In this document: positions 28,140 to 35,149 of the stretch, one piece after another
Layout: each line of letters begins with the position of its first letter
Numbering within the stretch: the first letter of the stretch is position 1
Assembly (NCBI RefSeq): GCF_014199935.1
Contig: NZ_JACHOP010000030.1
Location: 1-57,675 of the forward strand
DNA length: 57,675 bases
Direction: 5' to 3'
Origin: Methylorubrum rhodinum
Lineage (GTDB): Bacteria > Pseudomonadota > Alphaproteobacteria > Rhizobiales > Beijerinckiaceae
Position numbers and translations under genes: made by a program
The notes under the pieces: generated by a model
The model's database searches: none
Told to the model about the DNA's origin: nothing
What the model saw: the letters and a program-made list of their open reading frames with translations, nothing else

Positions 28140-28415
28140 GTGGCGGTCCTCGTCTTCACCCGGCTACAGGACCACCCGCGGGAGACCTACTTCGCCACCA
28201 GCGGCGCGCTCATCGTCGGGCGCATCGACTGCATCAGCGCCGCGCCCGGCACGGAACAATGGTCCTGGGGTATGAACCTCGACATCGGCGGCCTGCCGTT
28301 CCGCCGCGGCGGCGTCGCCGAGGACCGGCCGAGCGCGGTCGCGGCCCTCACCGAGGCCTGGGGCGACTGGAAGACCTGGGCGGGCCTGCGCGACCTCGAC
28401 GCCCTGGAGCCCTGA
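28140..28415 (+). CDS. Hypothetical protein, 91 residues
   Basis: A soluble protein (LQDHPRETYFATSGALIVGRI, then WGMNLDIGGLPFRRGG) that looks like a compact beta fold; family unknown. GTG 28140 lies ten bases after the preceding stop, so it is probably translated from the same, possibly EcfG-driven, transcript. It is convergent with the phosphoesterase gene, stops six bases apart. Confidence 0.65.
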   Translation: MAVLVFTRLQDHPRETYFATSGALIVGRIDCISAAPGTEQWSWGMNLDIGGLPFRRGGVAEDRPSAVAALTEAWGDWKTWAGLRDLDALEP

Positions 28416-28421
28416 AAGAAC

Positions 28422-29339
28422 TCACGCCGCCGGCGCGGCCTGCCCGAGATTCAGCAGCACGATTTCCGGCGGCACGCCGAACCGGACGGCGACCTTGCTG
28501 ACGCCGAGCCCGCCCGAGACGACGAGGTGGCGCCCGTCCTCGACGACGTGGCCGTAGGCGTAGCGCTCGCGGGGCGAGCCCGCGAGCACCGGCGAGACGC
28601 CGAACAGGCGGATCTGCCCGCCGTGGGTGTGCCCGGACAGCGTCAGCGACACCCGCTTCGGCACTTTGGGAAAGATGTCGGGCTCGTGCGCCATCAGCAG
28701 GACGGGCGCGTCGTCGGTGATCTGTGCAAGGGTCGCCGGGATGTCGGCGAGGCTGCGGCGGTCGCCCATCGGCAGGAACGGCTCCTGGTCGGCCAGTCCC
28801 GCGAGCCAGAACGGGCGCCCGTTCTTGATGAGGCGGAGCGCATCGTTCTCCAGAACCGGGATGCCGCGCGCCTCCAGCAGGCGGTGCGATTCGACCGGCC
28901 CGCGCCGCGCCTCCATCGCCGCGCGGTCGTCCCACCAATCGTGGTTGCCGAGCACCGCGTAGGTGCCGAGCGGCGAACGCAGACCTTCGAACAGCCGGAC
29001 GAGATCGGGTAGCGGCACCCGCTTCCACGTGACGGTGCGGGAGGCCGGGTAGTCGCCGAGCAGCAGGACGAGGTCAGGCGCCAACGCGTTCACCGCGTCC
29101 ACGATCTCGGCGGCGCGGTCGAGCGGCATCCACGGCTCGCAGACATGGATGTCGGCGATGATCGCGACCCGCAAGGCGAGCCCAGGCGTCCAGCCCGGCG
29201 GCGTCAGCGCGTAGGGCGTGACGGCGAGCCGGAAGCGCGGCTCGATCACGAAGGCGTAGGCGCCGGTCGATGTGCCGAGGCCGAGCGCGGAAGCGCCCAG
29301 GCCCGTCAGCACCTGCCGTCGTGTCGGGAGGATCAGCAT
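28422..29339 (-). CDS. Exported calcineurin-like metallophosphoesterase
   Basis: The 305-residue protein has the dinuclear metal motifs in order: DIHVCEPW (near 63), GDYPA, GNHDWWDD (near 130), AHEPD and SGHTHGGQIRL. The N-terminus PTRRQVLTGLGASALGLG is a Tat-type signal (twin Arg then a hydrophobic stretch), so it likely folds in the cytoplasm and acts in the periplasm. Such enzymes include YkuE-like UDP-diacylglucosamine hydrolases, but the substrate here is unknown. Confidence 0.88.
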   Translation of the reverse strand: MLILPTRRQVLTGLGASALGLGTSTGAYAFVIEPRFRLAVTPYALTPPGWTPGLALRVAIIADIHVCEPWMPLDRAAEIVDAVNALAPDLVLLLGDYPASRTVTWKRVPLPDLVRLFEGLRSPLGTYAVLGNHDWWDDRAAMEARRGPVESHRLLEARGIPVLENDALRLIKNGRPFWLAGLADQEPFLPMGDRRSLADIPATLAQITDDAPVLLMAHEPDIFPKVPKRVSLTLSGHTHGGQIRLFGVSPVLAGSPRERYAYGHVVEDGRHLVVSGGLGVSKVAVRFGVPPEIVLLNLGQAAPAA

Positions 29340-29383
29340 GCCGCCAGAGCCACCGGCCCGGCGGCTGCGTCAAGCCTCGCTTC

Positions 29384-29599
29384 TTACTCTACGGGCTCGT
29401 CCTCGTGGACGATCCGAAACGCTTTCCCGGTTCCGGCCTTCGCGCGGGCCGCCTTCACGGCGGCGGCGTTGACGTGCACGGCGGCGGCGAGCGCCGGCAG
29501 GGCCACGGGGCGGAAGCTCTCGCGATCCTCGGTCACAGACACGCGGGCGGCGGAGCCCGAATGCATCGCGAACGACGAGGTGCGGCTGGGGGCGTACAT
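29384..29599 (-). CDS. Small hypothetical protein, 71 residues
   Basis: A soluble Ala/Val-rich protein (AAAVHVNAAAVKAARAKAGTGKAFRIVHEDE). The ATG at 29599 follows an AGGACTC sequence. No family is recognised. It lies 44 bases upstream of the phosphoesterase start and may be co-transcribed with it. Confidence 0.5.
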   Translation of the reverse strand: MYAPSRTSSFAMHSGSAARVSVTEDRESFRPVALPALAAAVHVNAAAVKAARAKAGTGKAFRIVHEDEPVE

Positions 29600-30127
29600 G
29601 AGTCCTGTCCTGGTTCGATGGCGGGACGGCCGGGGTCGGCCGGTTCGACTCGAGATCCACCCGGCCTCGGTGCCGGGCGTGGCCCCACTGAACAATCCGT
29701 TTTTGGCGAGATTGCGAAGTCGGCGACACAGTGATTGATCCGGTCACCTGAACGGAAGCTTAAGGTTTCGGCGGAGGCTGATTTTCTGGCAGGCCGAGGA
29801 AATGAGCAGGCTCGCGGCGGCGCCTTTGTCCTGGCCTGATACTGCTTTGCAACAACGGCGATCTTGCAACGCACTCAGCAGAATTTTACCGGATGAAGGC
29901 GCTGCTTTGGCCGTGTCGCGGGTGACGCAACGCATTCAAAATTCGATTGCGGCCGGCGATGCCGCCGACAGCAGAAGCCAAATCAAATCTCTCGGCCGTC
30001 ATTCCGGAGCGCCGCAGGCGAATCCGGAATCCACGACTGGCCGCAACGGATGTAGGGCCGCGCATCACGGCTAAATTCCGGGTTCCGCTGCGCGGCCCCG
30101 GAATGACGGCCGGGATGCCGAAAAGAA
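29600..30127. other. Gap with lower-GC stretch and family B repeat
   Basis: About 530 bp. The part 29730-29990 is visibly less GC-rich than its surroundings. It has open frames of about 60-90 residues on both strands with no recognisable protein. The remainder is a family B repeat (29994-30111). It may be a relic of an inserted element. Confidence 0.4.
29994..30111. repeat. Mosaic palindrome, family B (copy 1)
   Basis: Ends GGCCGTCATTCCGG and CCGGAATGACGGCC are perfect inverted arms. Inside are GAATCCGGAATCCACGACTGG and a second GGGTTCCGCTGCGCGG segment. The same module set recurs at 32977, 39344 and 41521, with a decayed copy at 52661. Confidence 0.85.
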
Positions 30128-31519
30128 TCAGGCCGCCGGCATCGGCTCCAGCCCCTCCTGGACGATCCAGGTGGCGGTGCGGTCGAGTGCCCGGCGCAGG
30201 CGCTCGAACAGGGTGTCGATCTCGTCGGTCTCGATGACGAGCGGCGGGCAGACCGCGATGCGGTCGCCCATCAGGAAGCGGACGATCAGCCCTTCGTCCT
30301 GGGCAAACGCCACGCAGCGGGCCGCGACCCCGGCCTTGGGCGGGTATTGGCGCTTGTCGCCCTTGTCGGCGACGAGTTCGATGCCGCCGATCATGCCGAT
30401 GCCGCGGGCCTCGCCGACCAGCGGATGGTCGGCGAGCGACGACAGCCGGGCCTGGAAATGCGGCGCCTTCTCGGCGGCGCGCTCGACGATGCGGTCGCGC
30501 CGGTAGATGTGCAGCGCGCGGTTGGCGACCGCGCAGGCGACCGGATGGCCGGAATAGGTGGTGCCGTGGCCAAAGCCGCCGAGCTTGGCGCTCTCGTCGA
30601 GCATGGCCCGGTAGAGCGGCTCGTCGATGCTGATGCCGCCGAGCGGCAGGTAGCCGGAGGTCAACGCCTTGGCGAACGACAGGGTGTGGGGGCGGATGCC
30701 GAGCGCCTCGGAACCGAACCACGTGCCGAGCCGGCCGAAGCCGCAGATCACCTCGTCGGCAACGAGGCGCACGTCGTAGCGCTCCAGCACCGGCTGGATC
30801 GCCGCGAAGTAGCCCGCGGGCGGCACGATGGCCCCGCCCGCCCCCATCACCGGCTCGACGAAGAAGGCCGCCACCGTCTCCGGGTCCTCGGCGATGATCT
30901 GCGCTTCGAGTTCGTCCGCGAGACGCTGGGAGAACGCCTCCTCGCTCTCGCCGGCCTCGGCGCCGCGGTAATGGTGCGGGCAGGCGGCGTGGAGGAAGCC
31001 GGGGATCGGTAGGTCCCAGTCGGTGTGGTTGGCCGGCAGGCCGGTGAGCGAGGCGGTCGCCACCGTGACGCCGTGATAGCCCTTGCGGCGGCCGATGATC
31101 TTCTTCTTGCGCGGGCGCCCGAGCGCATTGTTCATGTACCAGAGCAGCTTGATCTGCGCGTCGTTGGCCTCGGAGCCCGACGAGGTGAAGAAGATTTTCG
31201 AGGTCGGAACCGGCATCAGCTCCTTGAGCGTCTCGGCGAGTTCGATCGCCGGATCGTGGCTGCGGCCCGAGAACAGGTGGGCGAAGGGGAGCCGCCCCAT
31301 CTGCTCGGCGGCGGCCTCGACCAGTTCCTCGTTGCTGTAGCCGAGCGCGGTGCACCACAGCCCGGACATGCCTTCGAGATAGGGGCGCCCGTCCGAATCG
31401 TAGACCCAGACCCCATGCCCGCGCTCCAGTACCAGCGAGCCGGTCTCCCTGAAGGTGGAGAGGTTGGTGTAGGGATGGATCAGGGTCTCGACGTCGCGGG
31501 CGGCGATGTTCGACAGCAT
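30128..31519 (-). CDS. Class III PLP aminotransferase (omega-amino acid/diamine type)
   Basis: The 463-residue protein transfers an amino group, probably from an omega-amino acid or polyamine to pyruvate or 2-oxoglutarate. Visible are YLEGMSGLWCTALGY, the SSGSEANDAQIKL phosphate site, DEVICGFGRLG with the PLP Asp255, and the PLP lysine Lys284 in SFAKALTSGYLPLGG. It is closest in style to putrescine/omega-amino acid-pyruvate aminotransferases. It stands as a single gene, so the substrate is not set by context. Confidence 0.9.
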   Translation of the reverse strand: MLSNIAARDVETLIHPYTNLSTFRETGSLVLERGHGVWVYDSDGRPYLEGMSGLWCTALGYSNEELVEAAAEQMGRLPFAHLFSGRSHDPAIELAETLKELMPVPTSKIFFTSSGSEANDAQIKLLWYMNNALGRPRKKKIIGRRKGYHGVTVATASLTGLPANHTDWDLPIPGFLHAACPHHYRGAEAGESEEAFSQRLADELEAQIIAEDPETVAAFFVEPVMGAGGAIVPPAGYFAAIQPVLERYDVRLVADEVICGFGRLGTWFGSEALGIRPHTLSFAKALTSGYLPLGGISIDEPLYRAMLDESAKLGGFGHGTTYSGHPVACAVANRALHIYRRDRIVERAAEKAPHFQARLSSLADHPLVGEARGIGMIGGIELVADKGDKRQYPPKAGVAARCVAFAQDEGLIVRFLMGDRIAVCPPLVIETDEIDTLFERLRRALDRTATWIVQEGLEPMPAA

Positions 31520-31636
31520 GGCGGCGGACCGGCGGCTTCGCCGACGGGAACGGCCGGCACGCCCGCCACACTAACGGCGGCAATGCCGCTCAGGAAGGCG
31601 CCGCACCCGCGCACGCCGCCCGGATAAGTTTCGCCG

Positions 31637-32170
31637 ATGCTCGACCCCGCCGCCATCGTCGCCACGCCCGCCCCGGGCCGGGAATGCGGCCCCTGCACCC
31701 TGTGCTGCAAGGTCTACGACGTGCCGGCCGTCGAGAGCCCGGCCGGGCGCTGGTGCCGGCACCTCAAGCCCGGTGCCGGCTGCGGCATCCACGCGAGCCG
31801 GCCGGACCATTGTCGGGCGTTCCACTGCCTCTGGATGACCGAGAGCTGGATAGGGCCGGAATGGCGCCCCGACCGGGCCAAGATGGTGCTGAGCCTCGAC
31901 CCCGTGACCCGGTTCATGAACGTGCAGGTCGATCCCGGGCAGGCCAACGCCTGGAAGCGGGCGCCCTACCACGACCAGCTCAGGCGCTGGGCGGCGGCCT
32001 CGCTGCCGTTGCGCCGCTACGTCCTCGTCCATGTCGGCCCGGCGACGACGGTGGTGCTGCCGGACCGGGACGTGCCGCTCGGCGCGTTCGGCCCAGGCGA
32101 CCGGCTGGTCGCTCGCGAGCGGATGGGGCCGGTCGGACCGACGGCGGATGTCGAGAAGGTGTCGGCATGA
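31637..32170 (+). CDS. YkgJ-like cysteine-cluster protein
   Basis: A 177-residue cytoplasmic protein with a Cys-rich N-terminal half: CGPCTLCCKVYDV (residues 17-29), CRHL, CGIHASRPDHCRAFHC. This is the pattern of the putative zinc- or iron-chelating YkgJ family. The function of the family is unsettled. The gene is divergent from the aminotransferase with a short shared control region, and a family C repeat follows its stop. Confidence 0.75.
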   Translation: MLDPAAIVATPAPGRECGPCTLCCKVYDVPAVESPAGRWCRHLKPGAGCGIHASRPDHCRAFHCLWMTESWIGPEWRPDRAKMVLSLDPVTRFMNVQVDPGQANAWKRAPYHDQLRRWAAASLPLRRYVLVHVGPATTVVLPDRDVPLGAFGPGDRLVARERMGPVGPTADVEKVSA

Positions 32171-32180
32171 GTTTCAGAGC

Positions 32181-32229
32181 CGCATCGGCTTTCTCCGACA
32201 AGCCGGTTCCCACCTTTCGGGCCGATGCC
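32181..32229. repeat. Palindromic repeat, family C (copy 2)
   Basis: Arms GCATCGGC and GCCGATGC enclose AAGCCGG and CCACCTTTCGG. It lies between the convergent stop codons of the cysteine-cluster protein (32170) and the small secreted protein (32230), directly touching the latter. Confidence 0.8.
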
Positions 32230-32598
32230 TCAGGCCATGCAGCGGCCGGGCACCATGCGGCGCGCCTCGGGGCCGGCGAGCGAGCTGATCGGCGTCTCGC
32301 AGCCCTCGCGGGTCAGGCGCTTGGGCTTCGCCGGCATCTCCTGCACTTCGCGGGTCGGCGCGGCGGGCTTGACGCGATCGAGCGGGCGCGGCGCAGTGGC
32401 GAGGTGGATCGGGCTGATGGCGGTGTCGTAGGGGCGCAGGCCCGGCAGCGGCGCGGCAACCGGCGCCTCCAGGGAGACCCGCGGCGCGGTGGCCGGAGCG
32501 GCCAGCGCGTCGGCGCCGTGGCGCACCATCGGCAGCGCCAGAAGGGTCAGGATCGCAGCAGGACCAGTCACGCCGAGAACGAAGCCGGGCCGAAGCAT
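32230..32598 (-). CDS. Small exported protein, likely stress-induced
   Basis: A 122-residue protein. Residues about 4-28 form a signal peptide or membrane anchor (FVLGVTGPAAILTLLALPMV); a Pro/Ala-rich linker follows, and the C-terminus EGCETPISSLAGPEARRMVPGRCMA holds two Cys likely to form a disulfide. ATG 32598 is chosen because GGAG lies about ten bases upstream and an EcfG-type promoter (32640-32665) lies 42 bases before it; longer frames would start within or upstream of that promoter. Function unknown. It is the nearest protein gene to the stress regulators. Confidence 0.7.
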   Translation of the reverse strand: MLRPGFVLGVTGPAAILTLLALPMVRHGADALAAPATAPRVSLEAPVAAPLPGLRPYDTAISPIHLATAPRPLDRVKPAAPTREVQEMPAKPKRLTREGCETPISSLAGPEARRMVPGRCMA

Positions 32599-32639
32599 CT
32601 TTGCGATCTCCGAAGGGGAGCTTGACAGGATGTCGGCAC

Positions 32640-32665
32640 AACGCGGCTGCGCGTTCACCGGTTCC
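32640..32665 (-). promoter_or_regulatory. EcfG-type promoter for 32598 gene
   Basis: On the minus strand GGAAC (32665-32661), 17-base spacer, CGTT (32643-32640). Exact consensus match, 42 bases before the start codon at 32598. Confidence 0.65.
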
Positions 32666-32807
32666 TTCATTGTCCCGCTTCGATGCAGAACAGTATTTCG
32701 CACGTTAACCGATCGGCGATTCGCGGGGCGCGGGGCCGGCCAAAGTCCGCCGGAGCGTTGCGAAAATGCCGCGCGAGCGAAAAAAGCGCGCGATCAGGCC
32801 CCTTACC

Positions 32808-32832
32808 GGAACCCTCCCCCCGGCGAACCGTT
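32808..32832 (+). promoter_or_regulatory. EcfG-type promoter upstream of candidate sRNA
   Basis: GGAAC (32808-32812), 16-base spacer, CGTT (32829-32832): exact EcfG consensus. No ORF lies downstream before the terminator at 32897-32928, so it probably drives a small RNA. Confidence 0.65.
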
Positions 32833-32838
32833 GGACAG

Positions 32839-32928
32839 GCAACCCGGCCATCTGGTCCTCCCCGCATTCCCCTTGTGCATCGGCCGGAACCTTCTCAACG
32901 GGTCGGACAGCAGTCCGGCCCGTTTTTT
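32839..32928 (+). ncRNA. Candidate EcfG-dependent small RNA, about 90 nt
   Basis: Defined by an exact EcfG promoter (start predicted near 32839) and a strong Rho-independent terminator ending in six T. No start codon with a ribosome binding site occurs between them. The predicted fold has a 6-bp GC stem, CCGGCC (32844-32849) with GGCCGG (32882-32887). Its large loop exposes TCCTCCCC and TTCCCC, sequences that could pair with Shine-Dalgarno sites. This is the usual design of alphaproteobacterial trans-acting sRNAs, and parallels GsrN, the sigT-dependent stress sRNA of Caulobacter. Homology to GsrN is not claimed. It lies 270 bp downstream of phyR. Confidence 0.6.
32897..32928 (+). terminator. 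Rho-independent terminator of candidate sRNA
   Basis: ACGGGTCGGAC and GTCCGGCCCGT form an 11-bp stem (one T-G wobble) with loop AGCA, followed by six T (32923-32928). Confidence 0.88.
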
Positions 32929-32976
32929 CGTGGGCGGACGGGCGGCTCGGCACCCGCTTTCTGTCATCATCCACCG

Positions 32977-33102
32977 ACGTCATTCCGGGGCGCCGAAGGC
33001 GAGCCCGGAATCCACCCGCGATGCGCGGAGCCCGGCTTGAGCTGAGCCGCCGCGGCCAGTCGTGGATTCCGGGTTCCGCTCCGCGGCCCCGGAATGACGG
33101 CC
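32977..33102. repeat. Mosaic palindrome, family B (copy 2)
   Basis: Ends CGTCATTCCGGGGC and GCCCCGGAATGACG form inverted arms; internal AATCCACCCGCGATGCGCGG and CAGTCGTGGATTCCGGG modules are shared with the 41521 copy. It lies between the sRNA terminator and the phyR terminator. Confidence 0.85.
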
Positions 33103-33140
33103 GAGGTGTTGTTTGCGCCTTGAGAGATGCTGAAAACGCA

Positions 33141-33174
33141 CGAAGGGCGCCGCTCCCCGGAGCGGCGCCCTTCG
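33141..33174 (-). terminator. Terminator downstream of phyR
   Basis: A perfect 14-bp stem, CGAAGGGCGCCGCT with AGCGGCGCCCTTCG, and a 6-base loop. On the minus strand it is followed by TGCGTTTTC. It lies about 20 bases past the phyR stop. Confidence 0.85.
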
Positions 33175-33196
33175 TTCAAACCGCCGGATTAAAAAG

Positions 33197-34000
33197 TCAG
33201 GCCGAGCGCGCCTCGCGGCGGCGGGCGCTCTGCTGGAAGAACAGCGCTTGGCTGATGACCGCCGAGACGTTGGCCGGCTGGAACGGCTTGGCGATGAGGA
33301 AGGCCGGCTCCGGGCGCTCGCCGGTGAGGAAGCGCTCGGGGTAGGCGGTGATGAAGATCACCGGCACCTCGAAGGTCTTGAGCAGGTCGTTGACCGCGTC
33401 GAGGCCGGACGAGCCGTCGGCGAGCTGGATGTCGGCGAGGATCAGGCCGGGGCGCTTGCTCTCGGAGGCGATCTTGATCGCCTCGGTGCGGGTGCGGGCG
33501 ACACCGATGACGTTGTGACCGAGCCCCTCGACCAGGGCCTCGAGGTCCATCGCGATCAGCGGCTCGTCCTCGATGATGAGAATCTCGGTCGCCATGTCGG
33601 CGGCGAGCTCCCGGCCGGCCTCGTCGACGAGGTCGCGCACCTTGGCCACATCCACGTCGAGGATCACGCCGGCATCCTCCTCGGAGAAGCCTTCGAGGCA
33701 GGAGAGCAGAAAGGCCTGACGCGGCAGCGGTGTGATCTGGCCGAGGCGCACTTCGGCGGGGAGATCGTGCTGCACGTGCTCGCTGTGGCCGTTGACCGAG
33801 AGCGAATTCCAGATCCGGGTAAAGACGCGGAACAGGTCGGCCTTGACGTTGGTCGAGCGGCCCAGGGTCTCCGGCTCGTTGACCAGCGTCTCCAGCGTGG
33901 CCGCGACGTAGGCATCACCCGCCACCTGGCTGCCGGTGAGCGCGCGGGCGTAGCGGCGCAGATAAGGCAGGTGCTGCACGACCAGTTGTGCTGTCGACAT
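33197..34000 (-). CDS. phyR: General stress response regulator PhyR (anti-anti-sigma factor)
   Basis: When phosphorylated, PhyR binds the anti-sigma factor NepR and so frees EcfG to transcribe the general stress regulon. The 267-residue protein has the ECF-sigma-like N-terminal domain (residues 1-130, LPYLRRYARALTGSQVAGDAYV) and a C-terminal receiver (138-258). The phospho-acceptor is Asp190 (LILADIQLADG), exactly the position known for Methylobacterium extorquens PhyR. Acidic residues are in IIEDEP and the Lys in IAKPFQPANVS. It is divergent from nepR and has its own EcfG-type promoter, a positive feedback loop. ecfG itself is not in the window. Confidence 0.98.
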   Translation of the reverse strand: MSTAQLVVQHLPYLRRYARALTGSQVAGDAYVAATLETLVNEPETLGRSTNVKADLFRVFTRIWNSLSVNGHSEHVQHDLPAEVRLGQITPLPRQAFLLSCLEGFSEEDAGVILDVDVAKVRDLVDEAGRELAADMATEILIIEDEPLIAMDLEALVEGLGHNVIGVARTRTEAIKIASESKRPGLILADIQLADGSSGLDAVNDLLKTFEVPVIFITAYPERFLTGERPEPAFLIAKPFQPANVSAVISQALFFQQSARRREARSA

Positions 34001-34047
34001 GGATTCCCCTGAGCCTCTGCGCTCTTCGTCGTTATCGATGCGCCGCT

Positions 34048-34072
34048 AACGCGGCGGCGCCACGTCCGTTCC
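34048..34072 (-). promoter_or_regulatory. EcfG-type promoter of phyR
   Basis: On the minus strand GGAAC (34072-34068), 16-base spacer, CGTT (34051-34048), 48 bases before the phyR ATG. Exact consensus. Confidence 0.8.
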
Positions 34073-34083
34073 TGATACGCTGC

Positions 34084-34108
34084 GGAACCGAAGCCGGGTG
34101 TCAGCGTT
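34084..34108 (+). promoter_or_regulatory. EcfG-type promoter of nepR
   Basis: GGAAC (34084-34088), 16-base spacer, CGTT (34105-34108), 77 bases before the nepR ATG. Exact consensus, twelve bases from the divergent phyR promoter. Confidence 0.8.
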
Positions 34109-34185
34109 GCTGCTGCAGCCATGACTCATGTCAAGCCGCAAGACAATCGCGGCGAGTCGCTGCGGCCTGAGGGGATCGACCGAGG

Positions 34186-34398
34186 ATGACAGAGGACGAG
34201 CCGGCCGGCGCGCTTCCCGGCGACCGGCCCTGTGCCGCGCGCGGCGGGCTGAGCGATCAGACCCAGCAGCGCATCGGCCATCAACTGCGCGCCCTCTACG
34301 ATTCCGTCCTCGAACAGCCGGTGCCCGACCGGTTCCGCGACCTGATCGCGCGCCTCGACGACGGCAGCCCGAGCCCGGACGACATCGGCAGCGCCTGA
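34186..34398 (+). CDS. nepR: Anti-sigma factor NepR
   Basis: A 70-residue protein that sequesters the stress sigma factor EcfG until phospho-PhyR displaces it. The core helix pair IGHQLRALYDSVLEQPVPDRFRDLIARLD is the NepR signature; N- and C-terminal tails are short and flexible as usual. It is divergent from phyR. In many relatives ecfG follows nepR, but here the next gene (34399, opposite strand) is the ligase-associated phosphoesterase, directly abutting the nepR stop. Confidence 0.95.
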   Translation: MTEDEPAGALPGDRPCAARGGLSDQTQQRIGHQLRALYDSVLEQPVPDRFRDLIARLDDGSPSPDDIGSA

Positions 34399-35082
34399 TC
34401 AATCCCGCCCGAGCATCGATCGGCCGATCGCGAAGACCCGCCCGTCGCCGAGCAGGTAGGCGGTGAAGCCCTTGGGGAACAGCGGCTCGAAGGCGGCGTC
34501 GCGCACGTTGAGCCCACCCGCATAAGCACCGAAGGCCGGCATGACGAGGCGGTGCCCATCGCTGATGAAGCAGCGGCGGCGCACCGAGCGCCCGCGCATC
34601 GAGACCTTGCCGCAGGGATGAAGGTGGCCCGCCACCTCCCCGGCTTCCGCGCCGGCCAGCGGCTCGTGGCGCAGGGTCAGGCCGCCGATCGCAAGCGTCT
34701 CGCAGTAGCGCCCGCCGACGCCCTCGCTCACCGCGGCGTCGTGGTTGCCGGCGATCCAGACCCAGTCGCGCCCCTCCTGCAACGCGGCGACCATCGCCCG
34801 GTCGCCCGGCTCCATCCGCTCGGGGCCGCGGTCATCGTGGAAGGAATCGCCCAGCGCCACGACGCAGGCCGGGTCGAGCCGCTGCACCACCTCGTGCAGT
34901 TGCACCAGCGTCTCCCGCGTGTCGTAGGGCGGCAGGAATTGGCCGGAGCGGGACGCATAGGCCGAGCCCTTCTCCAGATGGAGATCGGAGACGACGAGCG
35001 TGCGGTGCTCGGCCAGCCACAGGGCGCCGCTGCGATCGAGGCTCACGGCTTGCCCCGCCAGCGACAGGTCGGTGCCCTTCAC
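34399..35082 (-). CDS. pdeM: Ligase-associated metallophosphoesterase
   Basis: The 227-residue protein belongs to the calcineurin-like PdeM group found with ligase-associated helicase and, in many genomes, a DNA ligase D-type system. Metal motifs: SDLHLEKGSAYA, ALGDSFHD, AGNHDA, GHLHPCG. GTG 35082 gives the usual N-terminus ahead of SLAGQAVSLDRSGALWLAEHRTLVV; a TTG at 35169 in the same frame would overlap the helicase stop. It is co-directional with and just downstream of the helicase. No ligase or ligase-associated exonuclease gene is in the window. Confidence 0.88.
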   Translation of the reverse strand: MKGTDLSLAGQAVSLDRSGALWLAEHRTLVVSDLHLEKGSAYASRSGQFLPPYDTRETLVQLHEVVQRLDPACVVALGDSFHDDRGPERMEPGDRAMVAALQEGRDWVWIAGNHDAAVSEGVGGRYCETLAIGGLTLRHEPLAGAEAGEVAGHLHPCGKVSMRGRSVRRRCFISDGHRLVMPAFGAYAGGLNVRDAAFEPLFPKGFTAYLLGDGRVFAIGRSMLGRD

Positions 35083-35149
35083 GGTCTTCTCGAGTCGTTG
35101 GCTCTGGGCCAAGGTCGCATCCTCAAACGGGTCTGGAGGGGCGACGACT

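Noticed and set aside
29744..30074. Frames of about 60-90 residues on both strands
   Set aside because: No ribosome binding site, no recognisable protein, and part lies in the family B repeat.
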